Assembly (NCBI GenBank): GCA_036269895.1
Contig: DATBDN010000151.1
Coordinates: 1 to 7,666 of the forward strand
Length of the DNA: 7,666 nt
Direction: 5' to 3'
Origin: DATBDN01 sp036269895
GTDB lineage: Bacteria > Actinomycetota > Thermoleophilia > Solirubrobacterales > Thermoleophilaceae
Shown: in pieces, positions 1-6,511 of the stretch
How positions within the stretch are numbered: the first letter of the stretch is position 1
How the letters are laid out: every line of letters begins with the position of its first letter
Notes under the pieces: generated by a model
Seen by the model: only the letters and a program-made list of their open reading frames with translations
The model's database searches: none
Told to the model about the DNA's origin: nothing
Program-made: the position numbers and the translations under genes

Positions 1-1
1 G

Positions 2-571
2 TTCCCAATCCTGGAGCTGGGCACGAGCGCGAAGATGCAGTCGATCGTGCCGCTGATGGCGGGCGGCGGCCTGTTCGAGACGGGCGCCGGCGGGTCGGCC
101 CCAAAACACGTCCAGCAGTTCCAGAAGGAGAACCACCTGCGTTGGGACTCGCTCGGCGAGTTCCTCGCGCTCGTCCCTTCACTGGAGCTCCTGTCGCAGA
201 CCGACGACAACAAGCGCCCTCAGATCCTGGCCGACGCTCTCGATCAGGCGACCGGCCGGCTCCTCGAGGAGAACAAGTCCCCGTCACGCAAGGCGGGCGA
301 GCTCGACAACCGCGGGAGCCACTTCTATCTGGCTCTCTACTGGGCGCAGGCGCTCGCGGACCAGAGCGACGACTCGGAGCTGGCGGCGCAGTTCAAGCCG
401 TTCGCGGACGAGCTCGCAAAGAACGAGGAGAAGATCGTCGAGGAGCTGAACGCCGTCCAGGGCGAGCCGGTCGACGTCGGCGGCTACTACCGGCCGGATC
501 TCGAGAAGGTCACAGCTGCGATGCGGCCGAGCCAGACGTTCAACGACGCGTTGGCTCGCCTCACCGACTAG
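2..571 (+). CDS. icd: Monomeric NADP-dependent isocitrate dehydrogenase, C-terminal part (5' end outside window)
   Basis: Catalyses oxidative decarboxylation of isocitrate to 2-oxoglutarate with NADP+ in the cytoplasmic TCA cycle. The frame is open from base 2 and gives 189 residues, about the last quarter of the roughly 740-residue monomeric family (Azotobacter vinelandii and Corynebacterium type), which is unrelated in layout to the dimeric Icd. Family signatures are visible: LELGTSAKM near the edge, GGLFETGAGGSAPKHVQQF, LRWDSLGEFLAL, and RKAGELDNRGSHFYLALYWA. In fragment numbering H36, R47, D49 and R96 have the spacing of the A. vinelandii NADP-binding residues His589, Arg600, Asp602 and Arg649 (recalled from the family, not aligned here). 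The ATG at 35 is internal, because the conserved sequence continues upstream of it to the window edge. The gene converges on the small gene at 568-951 and the two stop codons overlap. Nothing suggests damage within the visible part. Confidence 0.95.
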   Translation, partial: FPILELGTSAKMQSIVPLMAGGGLFETGAGGSAPKHVQQFQKENHLRWDSLGEFLALVPSLELLSQTDDNKRPQILADALDQATGRLLEENKSPSRKAGELDNRGSHFYLALYWAQALADQSDDSELAAQFKPFADELAKNEEKIVEELNAVQGEPVDVGGYYRPDLEKVTAAMRPSQTFNDALARLTD

Positions 572-951
572 GCCTCGACGATCTCGATCACGCCGCGGGG
601 ACCGATCCGCACCGGCACCCGGGCGAACTCGTCCTCGATCCCGCGCTCGCCCTGGCAGCGGACGATCGTCTCGAACTCGCGCTCCTCGCCCGCGACGATC
701 GTGTCGACGACGGCGTCGGCCTCCGACTGGTCCTCGACGCCGATGATCCGGGCCCGCGGGAACAGCGTCGCCTCGCACATCACATGCGGCGAGCCGCCAA
801 CCACGACCACGACCGCGTTGGGAGCGCGGTCGCGCACCTGGTCGGCCCACTGCTCGGAGTCGGCGGCGGGCACGACGACCACGTCGGCGCCGGATATCTC
901 GTCCGGGTTTCCCGCATCCCGCTCGGTCACGAAGACGCGGGCTTGGCGCAT
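568..951 (-). CDS. Small malate/lactate dehydrogenase-like protein lacking the catalytic core (function unknown)
   Basis: This 127-residue protein is not assigned a function. Its start ATG shares one base with the stop of malate dehydrogenase (TGATG at 953-949), so translation is probably coupled. There is no clear Shine-Dalgarno. Several parts resemble LDH-like malate dehydrogenases: a hydrophobic strand DVVVVPAAD (23-31); RAPNAVVVVV (42-51), like family yAPdAIvIVv; FPRARIIGV (64-72), like FPknRVIGM; then, after a jump, QGERGI (100-105), like EGEYGI, and PVRIGPRGVIE (113-123), like PVvLGrnGVEk. Missing are the GxxGxxG dinucleotide loop, the arginine substrate loop, the Asn of the NPVD motif (GSPH here) and the whole Asp/His catalytic region. 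It therefore looks like half a Rossmann domain joined to the last sheet of the catalytic domain. Third positions are strongly G/C and there is no stop, which fits a selected protein. It could be an accessory or regulatory partner of malate dehydrogenase, or a long-lived relic of a second gene. Gene call firm; role unknown. Confidence 0.85.
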   Translation of the reverse strand: MRQARVFVTERDAGNPDEISGADVVVVPAADSEQWADQVRDRAPNAVVVVVGGSPHVMCEATLFPRARIIGVEDQSEADAVVDTIVAGEEREFETIVRCQGERGIEDEFARVPVRIGPRGVIEIVEA

Positions 952-1919
952 CAGACCAGATCCAGCTTCTGGACCGCCTCGCGCTCCTCGCGAAGCTCGC
1001 CGACCGTGATGTCGATCTTCGAGCGAGCGAAATCCTCGACCTCGAGCCCCTCCTCGACCGTGTAGTCGCCACCGCTGCAGCGAACCGGCACTGACGACAG
1101 CAGGCCCTCGTCGATGCCATACCAGCCCTTCGACGGAACCGCCATCGAGCGCAGCCCGTCGGCGCCGAGCACCCAATCGCGCACGTGGTCAATTGCTGCG
1201 TTCGCCGCGGAGGCGGCCGACGACGCGCCACGCGCTTCGATGATCGCCGCGCCGCGCTTGCCGACGGCCGGCATGTACTCGTTCTCGTACCAGTCCATGT
1301 CGACCTGGTCGACCGCGCGCCGGCCGCCCGCCTTTGCGTTGAAGAGGTCGGGGAACATCGTCGGCGAGTGGTTGCCCCAGATGACGAGGTCCTGGACGTC
1401 CTCCACGCCGACGCCCAGTTTCTTCGCGAGCATCGCCACCGCCCGATTCTCATCCAGGCGGGTCATCGCCGTAAAGCGCTCGGCCGGGATGTCGGGCGCG
1501 TTCGACTGCGCGATCAGGGCGTTCGTGTTCGCGGGGTTGCCCACCACGAGGATCTTCACGTTGTCCGCGGCGCCGGCGCTCAGCGCCTCGCCCTGCGGCT
1601 TGAAGATCGCCCCGTTCGCCTCGAGCAGGTCCGCGCGCTCCATGCCCTTAGAGCGCGGCCGCGCGCCGATCAACAGCGCGACGTTGACGCCCTCGAAAGC
1701 CTGCTTCGGGTCGTCGTAGATGTCGATCGACTCGAGCAGCGGGAAGGCGCAGTCGTCCAGCTCCATCGCGGTGCCCTCGGCGGCCTTGACGGCGTCCGGG
1801 ATCTCAAGGAGTGCAAGCTGCAGCTTCTCGTCGGGCCCCAGCATCTGCCCCGATGCCATCCGGAACAGGATCGCGTACCCGATCTGACCGGCCGCGCCGG
1901 TCACCACCACTCGTGCCAT
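951..1919 (-). CDS. mdh: Malate dehydrogenase (NAD-dependent, cytosolic-type)
   Basis: Interconverts malate and oxaloacetate with NAD(H) in the cytoplasm. The 322 residues are full length for the family. The dinucleotide loop GAAGQIGY lies at 8-15. The substrate loop IGARPRSKGMERADLL starts at 84 and has R89 and R95. NPANTNA (128-134) follows, then TRLDENRA (153-160) with catalytic D156 and R159, then WGNHSP (181-186) with catalytic H184. These sit a constant two residues before pig cytosolic MDH Arg91, Arg97, Asp158, Arg161 and His186 (numbering from memory). This is the cytosolic/chloroplast-like MDH group, not the LDH-like group. The ATG at 1919 puts the Rossmann strand directly at the N terminus. 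An AGGAG at 1936-1932 precedes it by 12 bases, which is rather far. The downstream small MDH-like gene overlaps by one base, so the two probably share one mRNA. Transcription is divergent from the protease gene at 1974. Confidence 0.97.
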   Translation of the reverse strand: MARVVVTGAAGQIGYAILFRMASGQMLGPDEKLQLALLEIPDAVKAAEGTAMELDDCAFPLLESIDIYDDPKQAFEGVNVALLIGARPRSKGMERADLLEANGAIFKPQGEALSAGAADNVKILVVGNPANTNALIAQSNAPDIPAERFTAMTRLDENRAVAMLAKKLGVGVEDVQDLVIWGNHSPTMFPDLFNAKAGGRRAVDQVDMDWYENEYMPAVGKRGAAIIEARGASSAASAANAAIDHVRDWVLGADGLRSMAVPSKGWYGIDEGLLSSVPVRCSGGDYTVEEGLEVEDFARSKIDITVGELREEREAVQKLDLV

Positions 1920-1973
1920 CTAACGATTCATCTCCTGTGTCGAAGCCACGGAGAAGGCTTTTAGCATGGAGCA
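1920..1973. promoter_or_regulatory. Divergent intergenic control region between mdh and the site-2 protease gene
   Basis: These 54 bp are the only space for promoters of both divergent units. On the plus strand TAGCAT (1962-1967) fits the TAnnnT pattern of an actinobacterial -10, and its last base lies 7 nt before the ATG at 1974, which would give a leaderless mRNA. TGTCGA (1938-1943) is a weak -35 candidate with 18-nt spacing. On the minus strand TGCTAAAAG (1966-1958) resembles an extended -10 for mdh, overlapping the first on the opposite strand. A 5-bp inverted repeat, AAGCC (1943-1947) and GGCTT (1956-1960), sits between. All of these are short matches, so only the regional call is solid. 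Confidence 0.4.
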
Positions 1974-3125
1974 ATGGGACGACGCGGCTCCATACCTCTG
2001 GCGCGGGTCATGGGCATCCGGATCGGAGTCGACGTCAGCTGGTTCTTCGTCCTGTTCCTCTACATCTGGATCCTGTCGTCCGGCTACAAGGACACCTTCG
2101 GCCGCGGTCACGACAACAAGGCGTTCGCGCTGGCCACGATCTCGGCATTGCTGTTCTTCGCGTCGGTCGTGCTCCACGAGCTGGGTCACGCACTCGTGGC
2201 GCGCCGTAACGGAATCCAGATCACGAGCATCAGCCTCTGGCTGTTCGGCGGCATGGCCGACCTGCGCAGCGACCCGCGCACGCCCGGCGCCGAGTTCCGG
2301 ATCGCCGCCGCGGGGCCCGCCGTGACCTTGCTCGTCGTGATCGTCTCGATCGCCGGCGGCTTCGCGATCTACGGAAGCTCGCAGTTCGAGCACGCCCTGG
2401 CCCTGCAGGCCGGATCGAACCCGCCCGGATGGGCAGTCGTGCTCGGATGGTTCGCGAACGTGAATGCCTTCGTGCTGATCGTGAACCTGCTGCCCGCCCT
2501 CCCGCTCGACGGCGGCCGCATCCTGCGCGCGCTCGTGTGGTGGCGGACCGGCGACCGCAACCGCGCCACCCGTGCGGCCGCGCGGCTCGGCCGCGGCTTC
2601 GGGCTGTTGCTCGGCGGTCTCGGCCTCTGGATCATCGTCAATGGCAGCCTGGTCGGGCTCTGGCTGATCGCGATCGCGTGGTTCATCAACGGCGCGGCTC
2701 GTGCAGCCGAGGCACAGAGCGTGATCACCTCACGCCTCGAGGGCCTGCGCGTGTCCGACGTCATGGACGCCGAGCCGATCGCGATCGACTCCGGGACCAA
2801 CCTGAACCAGGCCGAGGACGAGTTCTTCCTGCGCTACGGCTATCCGTGGTTCCCGGTGATCGACCAGGCGCGGCGGGTGCTCGGGGTGCTGACCCGGACC
2901 AAAGTCGACCAGGTGCCGGAGACGCTCCGGGAGGAGTACACCGCCGATCAGGTGATGATCGCCGACCCCGGGAGCTTCAAGGTCGACCAGGAGGCGCCGC
3001 TCGACACGCTTCTGCAGGCTGATGGGCTGGCGCAGCTGGGTGCGGTGATGGCGGTCGACCGCGAGGGTGTGCTGCGGGGAATCGTCACGGCCGACCAGGT
3101 CCGCAAAGCCCTGCGACCGGCCTGA
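1974..3125 (+). CDS. Site-2-type intramembrane zinc metalloprotease (M50 family) with two C-terminal CBS domains
   Basis: A membrane-embedded protease of the S2P/M50 family, the subgroup with a CBS pair (Mycobacterium Rip3-like). Such enzymes cut substrates within or near the membrane, often anti-sigma factors or other signalling proteins; the target here is unknown. Of 383 residues, the N terminus carries the subgroup pattern SIPLARVMGIRIGVDVSWFF (6-25). Hydrophobic segments lie near 21-36, 50-67, 110-133, 153-175 and 207-240. The zinc motif HELGH is at 68-72 (H68, E69, H72), and the third ligand region LPLDGGRIL is at 176-184 with D179. Two CBS repeats (about 258-316 and 322-380) should form a Bateman module on the cytoplasmic side that may sense adenine nucleotides. 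The start at 1974 keeps the conserved N-terminal strand; the later ATG at 2010 would cut it. There is no well-placed Shine-Dalgarno (GGAG is only 2 nt away), which agrees with a leaderless start. Its stop overlaps the probable CTG start of the next gene. Confidence 0.95.
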   Translation: MGRRGSIPLARVMGIRIGVDVSWFFVLFLYIWILSSGYKDTFGRGHDNKAFALATISALLFFASVVLHELGHALVARRNGIQITSISLWLFGGMADLRSDPRTPGAEFRIAAAGPAVTLLVVIVSIAGGFAIYGSSQFEHALALQAGSNPPGWAVVLGWFANVNAFVLIVNLLPALPLDGGRILRALVWWRTGDRNRATRAAARLGRGFGLLLGGLGLWIIVNGSLVGLWLIAIAWFINGAARAAEAQSVITSRLEGLRVSDVMDAEPIAIDSGTNLNQAEDEFFLRYGYPWFPVIDQARRVLGVLTRTKVDQVPETLREEYTADQVMIADPGSFKVDQEAPLDTLLQADGLAQLGAVMAVDREGVLRGIVTADQVRKALRPA

Positions 3126-3712
3126 TCCAGCTCGACCACATCCTGATCGGCGGCGTGGATGACCACGGGCTTGCCTCGGTGGAAGGCGGCCGCCATCCAG
3201 CGTGGGGAACCGCCAACCGCATCGTCCCGCTGGGCGACGCCTACCTCGAGCTGATCGCGGTTGTCAACGAGGCAACGGCGGCGAGGAGTGCGTTCGGCCG
3301 CTGGGTCGCAGCCGCCCCCCAGGGGCAGCCGTTCGGGTGGGCCGTCCGCACCGACGACATCGATGCCGTGGCGGCACGGCTCGGAATCGAGGTTGTGGCG
3401 GGATCGCGAGTGAGCGCATCGGGCGCGTTGCTCAGCTGGCGCCTCGCGGGGACGGACGAGGCCGCGGCGGAGCCGTTTCTGCCGTTCTTCATCGAGTGGG
3501 GCGAAGGAACGCCGCTTCCGGGAAACGTCGCCCAAGCGACGACGCGGATCGAGGAGTTACGGCTGATGGGCGACGCGGAGCGGCTGGCAGCATGGCTCGG
3601 CCCGCACGAGTTACCCGTGACCATTCGCGCTGGAATGCCCACCGTCATCGGGCTTGCCCTCTCGGGGGGCATCTGCCTGCCCTGGAAGCGGCCCGCGGAC
3701 GCCCTCCCATAG
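3122..3712 (+). CDS. Glyoxalase-like (VOC superfamily) domain protein, probable CTG start
   Basis: A protein of the vicinal oxygen chelate fold, closest to the 'glyoxalase-like' family (Glyoxalase_3 type); its substrate is unknown. Markers, numbering from the CTG, are IQLDHILIGG (2-11), GGRHPAWGTANRIVPLGD (22-39), AYLELIA (40-46) and, further on, PFFIEWGEGTPLPGN, where the family usually reads PFFIDW. H6 and E43 could be metal ligands. The first conventional start, GTG at 3155, would remove the LDH strand that begins this fold. The frame upstream has no ATG, GTG or TTG nearby, but CTG at 3122 overlaps the protease stop as CTGA and gives 196 residues starting exactly where relatives do. A CTG start with translational coupling is therefore preferred; 3155 is the fallback (185 residues). 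There is no evident Shine-Dalgarno. The gene ends 13 bp before sdhA. Family call good, start less certain. Confidence 0.82.
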   Translation: MIQLDHILIGGVDDHGLASVEGGRHPAWGTANRIVPLGDAYLELIAVVNEATAARSAFGRWVAAAPQGQPFGWAVRTDDIDAVAARLGIEVVAGSRVSASGALLSWRLAGTDEAAAEPFLPFFIEWGEGTPLPGNVAQATTRIEELRLMGDAERLAAWLGPHELPVTIRAGMPTVIGLALSGGICLPWKRPADALP

Positions 3713-3725
3713 ACTGGCGCCCGCT

Positions 3726-5408
3726 TTGCCTCAGCACGACGTACTCGTAATCGGCGCCGGCCTTGCGGGACAGCGTGCGGCTCTGGCCGCCGCGGAACTC
3801 GGAGTGTCGGTGGGAATCCTGTCCAAGGTTCACCCCGTCCGATCGCACTCGAACGCGGCTCAGGGCGGCATCAATGCGGCCCTGAACCCCGATGATTCGT
3901 GGGAATCCCACGCCTTCGACACGGTCAAGGGATCCGACTTCCTGGGCGATCAGGACGCGATCGAGGTCATGTGCCGCGAGGCACCGCAGGCGATCCTCGA
4001 CATGGAGCACCTCGGCGTCACCTTCCATCGCAACGCCGAGGGCAAGCTCGGCACGCGCGCCTTCGGCGGCGCCTCGGCAGCTCGCACCTACTACGTCGCG
4101 GACATCACCGGCCAGGCGATCCTGCACGTGCTCTACGAGCAGCTGATGAAGCACCAGGAGGTCAGCCGCTACGAGGAGTGGTTCACCACCAAGCTCCTGC
4201 TCTCCGACGAGGGGCGCATCGCCGGTTGCGTTGCGCGCAACATCCGCGACGGCCAGATGGAGCTCTTCCAGTCGAAGACCGTGATCCTTGCGATGGGCGG
4301 CAACGGCCAGGTCTTCAACCCCACGACCAACGCCCTCATCTGCACCGGCGACGGCATCGCCTTGGCCTACCACATCGGCGCCCCGCTGATGGACATGGAG
4401 ATGATCCAGTACCACCCCACGACGCTGGCGGGGAACGGGCTGCTGATCACCGAGGGCGCCCGCGGCGAGGGCGCGCACCTCTACAACGCCGAGGGCGAGC
4501 GCTTCATGGAGAAGTACGCGCCCAACAAGATGGAGCTGGCCTCGCGCGACGTCGTCTCCCGCGCCGAGCAGACCGAGATCAACGAGGGCCGCGGCTTCCC
4601 CGACGGCACGGTCGCGCTGGACATCACGGTGGTCCCGCGCAAGCGCATCCACGAGGCGCTGCGCGAGATCGTCAACGTCGGGCGCGACTTCGCCGGCGTC
4701 GACATCACGAGCGAGCCGATCCACATCAAGCCCGGCAACCACTACGTGATGGGCGGCGTGAAGACCGACGTCGACGGCCACACGAACATCCACGGGCTCT
4801 ATGCCGCCGGCGAGGTGGCCTGCGTCTCGGTGCACGGCGGCAACCGCCTCGGCGCCAACTCGCTGCTCGACACGCTCATCTTCGGGCGCCGCTCCGGCGT
4901 GCACGCGGCCGAGGTCGCGCGTGGGGTGTCGCAGCCGGACGTCTCCTGGTCGGTCGTCGAGGACGAGGAGCGCCGCATCCGCGAGATCGTGGACCGCCCG
5001 AAGGACGGCCGCCGTGTCTCCGAGATCAAGGCCGAGCTCGGCAAGGTCATGGACAAGCACGTAGCGGTGTTCCGCAATCAGGAGGGCCTGAACGAGGCGC
5101 TCGAGACCGTGCGCCGGCTGAAGGAAGAGGCCAAGACCGTCTGGGTCGACGACAAGGGAAGTGTGTTCAACCAGGACGTCCTGGGGGCATTGGAGCTGCA
5201 GTTCATGCTCGACAACGCAGAGCCGATCGTCCTGGGTGCCTTGGAGCGCCGCGAGAGCCGCGGCGCCCAGTTCCGCATCGATTACGACAAGCGCAACGAC
5301 GACGAATGGCTCAAGCACATCGTCATCACCCGTCAGGACGGCGAGGAGAAGCTCTCGTACGCGCCGGTGACGATCACGAAGTGGCAGCCTGAGGAGCGCC
5401 GTTACTGA
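3726..5408 (+). CDS. sdhA: Succinate dehydrogenase/fumarate reductase flavoprotein subunit (type E complex)
   Basis: Flavoprotein that oxidises succinate to fumarate or, running backwards, reduces fumarate, passing electrons to SdhB. The TTG start gives 560 residues beginning directly at the FAD strand, HDVLVIGAGLAGQRAA (4-19). Landmarks follow: SHSNAAQGGINAAL (40-53), with H41 as the expected covalent-FAD histidine; FGGASAARTYYVADITGQ (113-130); IQYHPTTLAGNGLL (227-240), with H230; TEGARGEGAH (242-251), with R246 as catalytic arginine; NHYVMGG (338-344), with H339; and VHGGNRLGANSLLD (369-382), with R374. All active-site residues expected from E. coli SdhA/FrdA are present. An in-frame TTG at 3654 would add 24 unconserved residues and overlap the VOC gene, so 3726 is chosen. 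No strong Shine-Dalgarno precedes it. The stop overlaps the sdhB start by one base (TGATG). No SdhC/SdhD genes lie nearby. Direction (SQR or QFR) cannot be decided from sequence; the MDH and IDH neighbours favour an oxidative TCA role. Confidence 0.96.
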   Translation: MPQHDVLVIGAGLAGQRAALAAAELGVSVGILSKVHPVRSHSNAAQGGINAALNPDDSWESHAFDTVKGSDFLGDQDAIEVMCREAPQAILDMEHLGVTFHRNAEGKLGTRAFGGASAARTYYVADITGQAILHVLYEQLMKHQEVSRYEEWFTTKLLLSDEGRIAGCVARNIRDGQMELFQSKTVILAMGGNGQVFNPTTNALICTGDGIALAYHIGAPLMDMEMIQYHPTTLAGNGLLITEGARGEGAHLYNAEGERFMEKYAPNKMELASRDVVSRAEQTEINEGRGFPDGTVALDITVVPRKRIHEALREIVNVGRDFAGVDITSEPIHIKPGNHYVMGGVKTDVDGHTNIHGLYAAGEVACVSVHGGNRLGANSLLDTLIFGRRSGVHAAEVARGVSQPDVSWSVVEDEERRIREIVDRPKDGRRVSEIKAELGKVMDKHVAVFRNQEGLNEALETVRRLKEEAKTVWVDDKGSVFNQDVLGALELQFMLDNAEPIVLGALERRESRGAQFRIDYDKRNDDEWLKHIVITRQDGEEKLSYAPVTITKWQPEERRY

Positions 5409-6511
5409 TGCCCGAGTACACGCTGAAGCTCTACCGCTACGACCCCGAGTCGGGCGATCCCGCCCGCTGGGAGAACTACGACGTCGACCTCCCCGACCAC
5501 ATGTCGGTGCTCGACGGCGTGCTGCAGGCGCGTTCCGCGCAGGACGGGTCGATCGGGATCCGCTGTTCGTGCCAGGCCGCGATCTGCGGCTCGTGCGCGG
5601 TGCGGATCAACGGCAAGACGCGGCTGGCCTGCAACACGAAGATCGGACTCGCGGCCGAGGAGGCGACCTACCGCTCAGGCCTCGGCGAGATCGTCGTCGA
5701 GCCGATGGCCAACTACCCGGTCATCAAGGACCTGATCGTGGACATGGACGCGGTCCACTGGAAGAAGGTGCAGCGCGTCGTGCCGTGGCTCCTGCCGGAG
5801 GGCGCGCCACCGGAGCGCGAGTACATCGTCCCGGCCGAGTCGATGATCGATGTCACGCAGGCGATGGCCTGCATCCAGTGCGGTGCCTGCGTCGGCGCTT
5901 GCCTGTCGCTCGAAGTCGATCCGGAGTTCGTCGGGCCAGCCGCGCTCGCGAAGTCCTACCGCTTCGTCGGCGACCCGCGCGATGCCGCCACCGAGGAGCG
6001 GCTGCGCGACCTGGCCGAGGATCCGCACGGCATCTTCGACTGCACGCACTGCTTCAACTGCATCGAGGTCTGCCCGAAGGACGTGGCGCCGATGTCGCAG
6101 ATCATGCGCCTGCGCCGCCGCGCGACGCAGGACTACCACGTCAAGGACCGCAACAACGGCTACGGCCACGAGAAGGCTTTCACCGACCTGATCGAGACCT
6201 ACGGCACGCTGCACGAGGCACAGTTGCTGCCGCGCTCCTACGGCGATGGCAGCTTCCTCAAGGCGAACCTGTCGCCGCACGGTCAGAAGAACCTCATCCC
6301 GACGTTCCCGACGGCCATCCGCGGCCTCACGTCCGGCAAGGTCGCGCCGATGAAGGTGATCCGCCATCACAAGCTGCCCGACCAGAACCAGGTCAAGCGG
6401 ATCTACAAGGAAATCGAGTCGAAGGACGAGCGCCTCGAGCTCAACCTCTACATCGTCGGCGAGGCCGGCGGCGAGGAAGAGGGCGCGACGGCTGAAGGGA
6501 GTCAGGAGTAG
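5408..6511 (+). CDS. sdhB: Succinate dehydrogenase/fumarate reductase iron-sulfur subunit, type E, with extra cluster cysteine and C-terminal extension
   Basis: Carries electrons from the SdhA flavin. The N-terminal ferredoxin domain has C55, C60, C63 and C75 (spacing x4, x2, x11) for a [2Fe-2S] cluster, plus an unusual C53. The second domain has C155, C158 and C161, then C165, and the third cysteine set C212-x2-C215-x2-C218-x3-C222-P. In classical SdhB/FrdB the third set lacks the residue at C215 and makes a [3Fe-4S] cluster. Here C165, C212, C215 and C218 can hold a [4Fe-4S] instead, while C155, C158, C161 and C222 hold the other. This is the known mark of type E enzymes. The 367 residues exceed the usual 230-260 by a tail from about 243 that contains a conserved-looking YGHEKAFTDLIETYG and ends in an acidic Glu/Gly run. 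The ATG overlaps the sdhA stop (TGATG), with GAGGAG at 5391-5396 upstream. The stop overlaps the next start (TAGTG). The complex is probably soluble or peripheral to the membrane. Confidence 0.96.
   Translation: MPEYTLKLYRYDPESGDPARWENYDVDLPDHMSVLDGVLQARSAQDGSIGIRCSCQAAICGSCAVRINGKTRLACNTKIGLAAEEATYRSGLGEIVVEPMANYPVIKDLIVDMDAVHWKKVQRVVPWLLPEGAPPEREYIVPAESMIDVTQAMACIQCGACVGACLSLEVDPEFVGPAALAKSYRFVGDPRDAATEERLRDLAEDPHGIFDCTHCFNCIEVCPKDVAPMSQIMRLRRRATQDYHVKDRNNGYGHEKAFTDLIETYGTLHEAQLLPRSYGDGSFLKANLSPHGQKNLIPTFPTAIRGLTSGKVAPMKVIRHHKLPDQNQVKRIYKEIESKDERLELNLYIVGEAGGEEEGATAEGSQE
6495..6501 (+). promoter_or_regulatory. Ribosome binding site supporting the GTG start of the HdrB-like subunit
   Basis: AAGGGAG lies inside the end of sdhB, 9 nt before the GTG at 6511. 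A second purine run, AGGAG (6504-6508), is only 2 nt away and too close to work well. The site supports the GTG, which itself overlaps the sdhB stop codon. Confidence 0.5.

Noticed and set aside
142..1065. Long plus-strand open frame across the end of icd and the small MDH-like gene
   Set aside because: Arg/Ala/Gly-rich composition, out of frame with icd and antisense to two better-supported genes.
952..1176. Upstream extension of the small MDH-like protein by 75 residues (start at 1176)
   Set aside because: The extension lies inside mdh in another frame and is Arg/Gly-rich without family similarity; the ATG at 951 coincides with the mdh stop and with the start of sensible sequence.
1943..1960. 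Inverted repeat AAGCC / GGCTT as an operator or terminator
   Set aside because: Arms of only 5 bp with an 8-nt loop are expected by chance; mentioned only as part of the control region.
3710..3715. TAGACT as a -10 element for sdhA
   Set aside because: It fits TAnnnT but there is no believable -35, and the match also forms the stop of the VOC gene; too weak to call.
3654..3725. Earlier TTG start for sdhA at 3654
   Set aside because: It would add 24 unconserved residues and overlap the VOC gene; relatives begin a few residues before the FAD-binding strand.
3645..5318. A 557-codon open frame on the minus strand opposite sdhA
   Set aside because: Its translation is a monotonous Val/Ala/Asp/Leu/Arg composition typical of antisense frames of high-GC genes, and the plus strand encodes an intact SdhA with all active-site residues.
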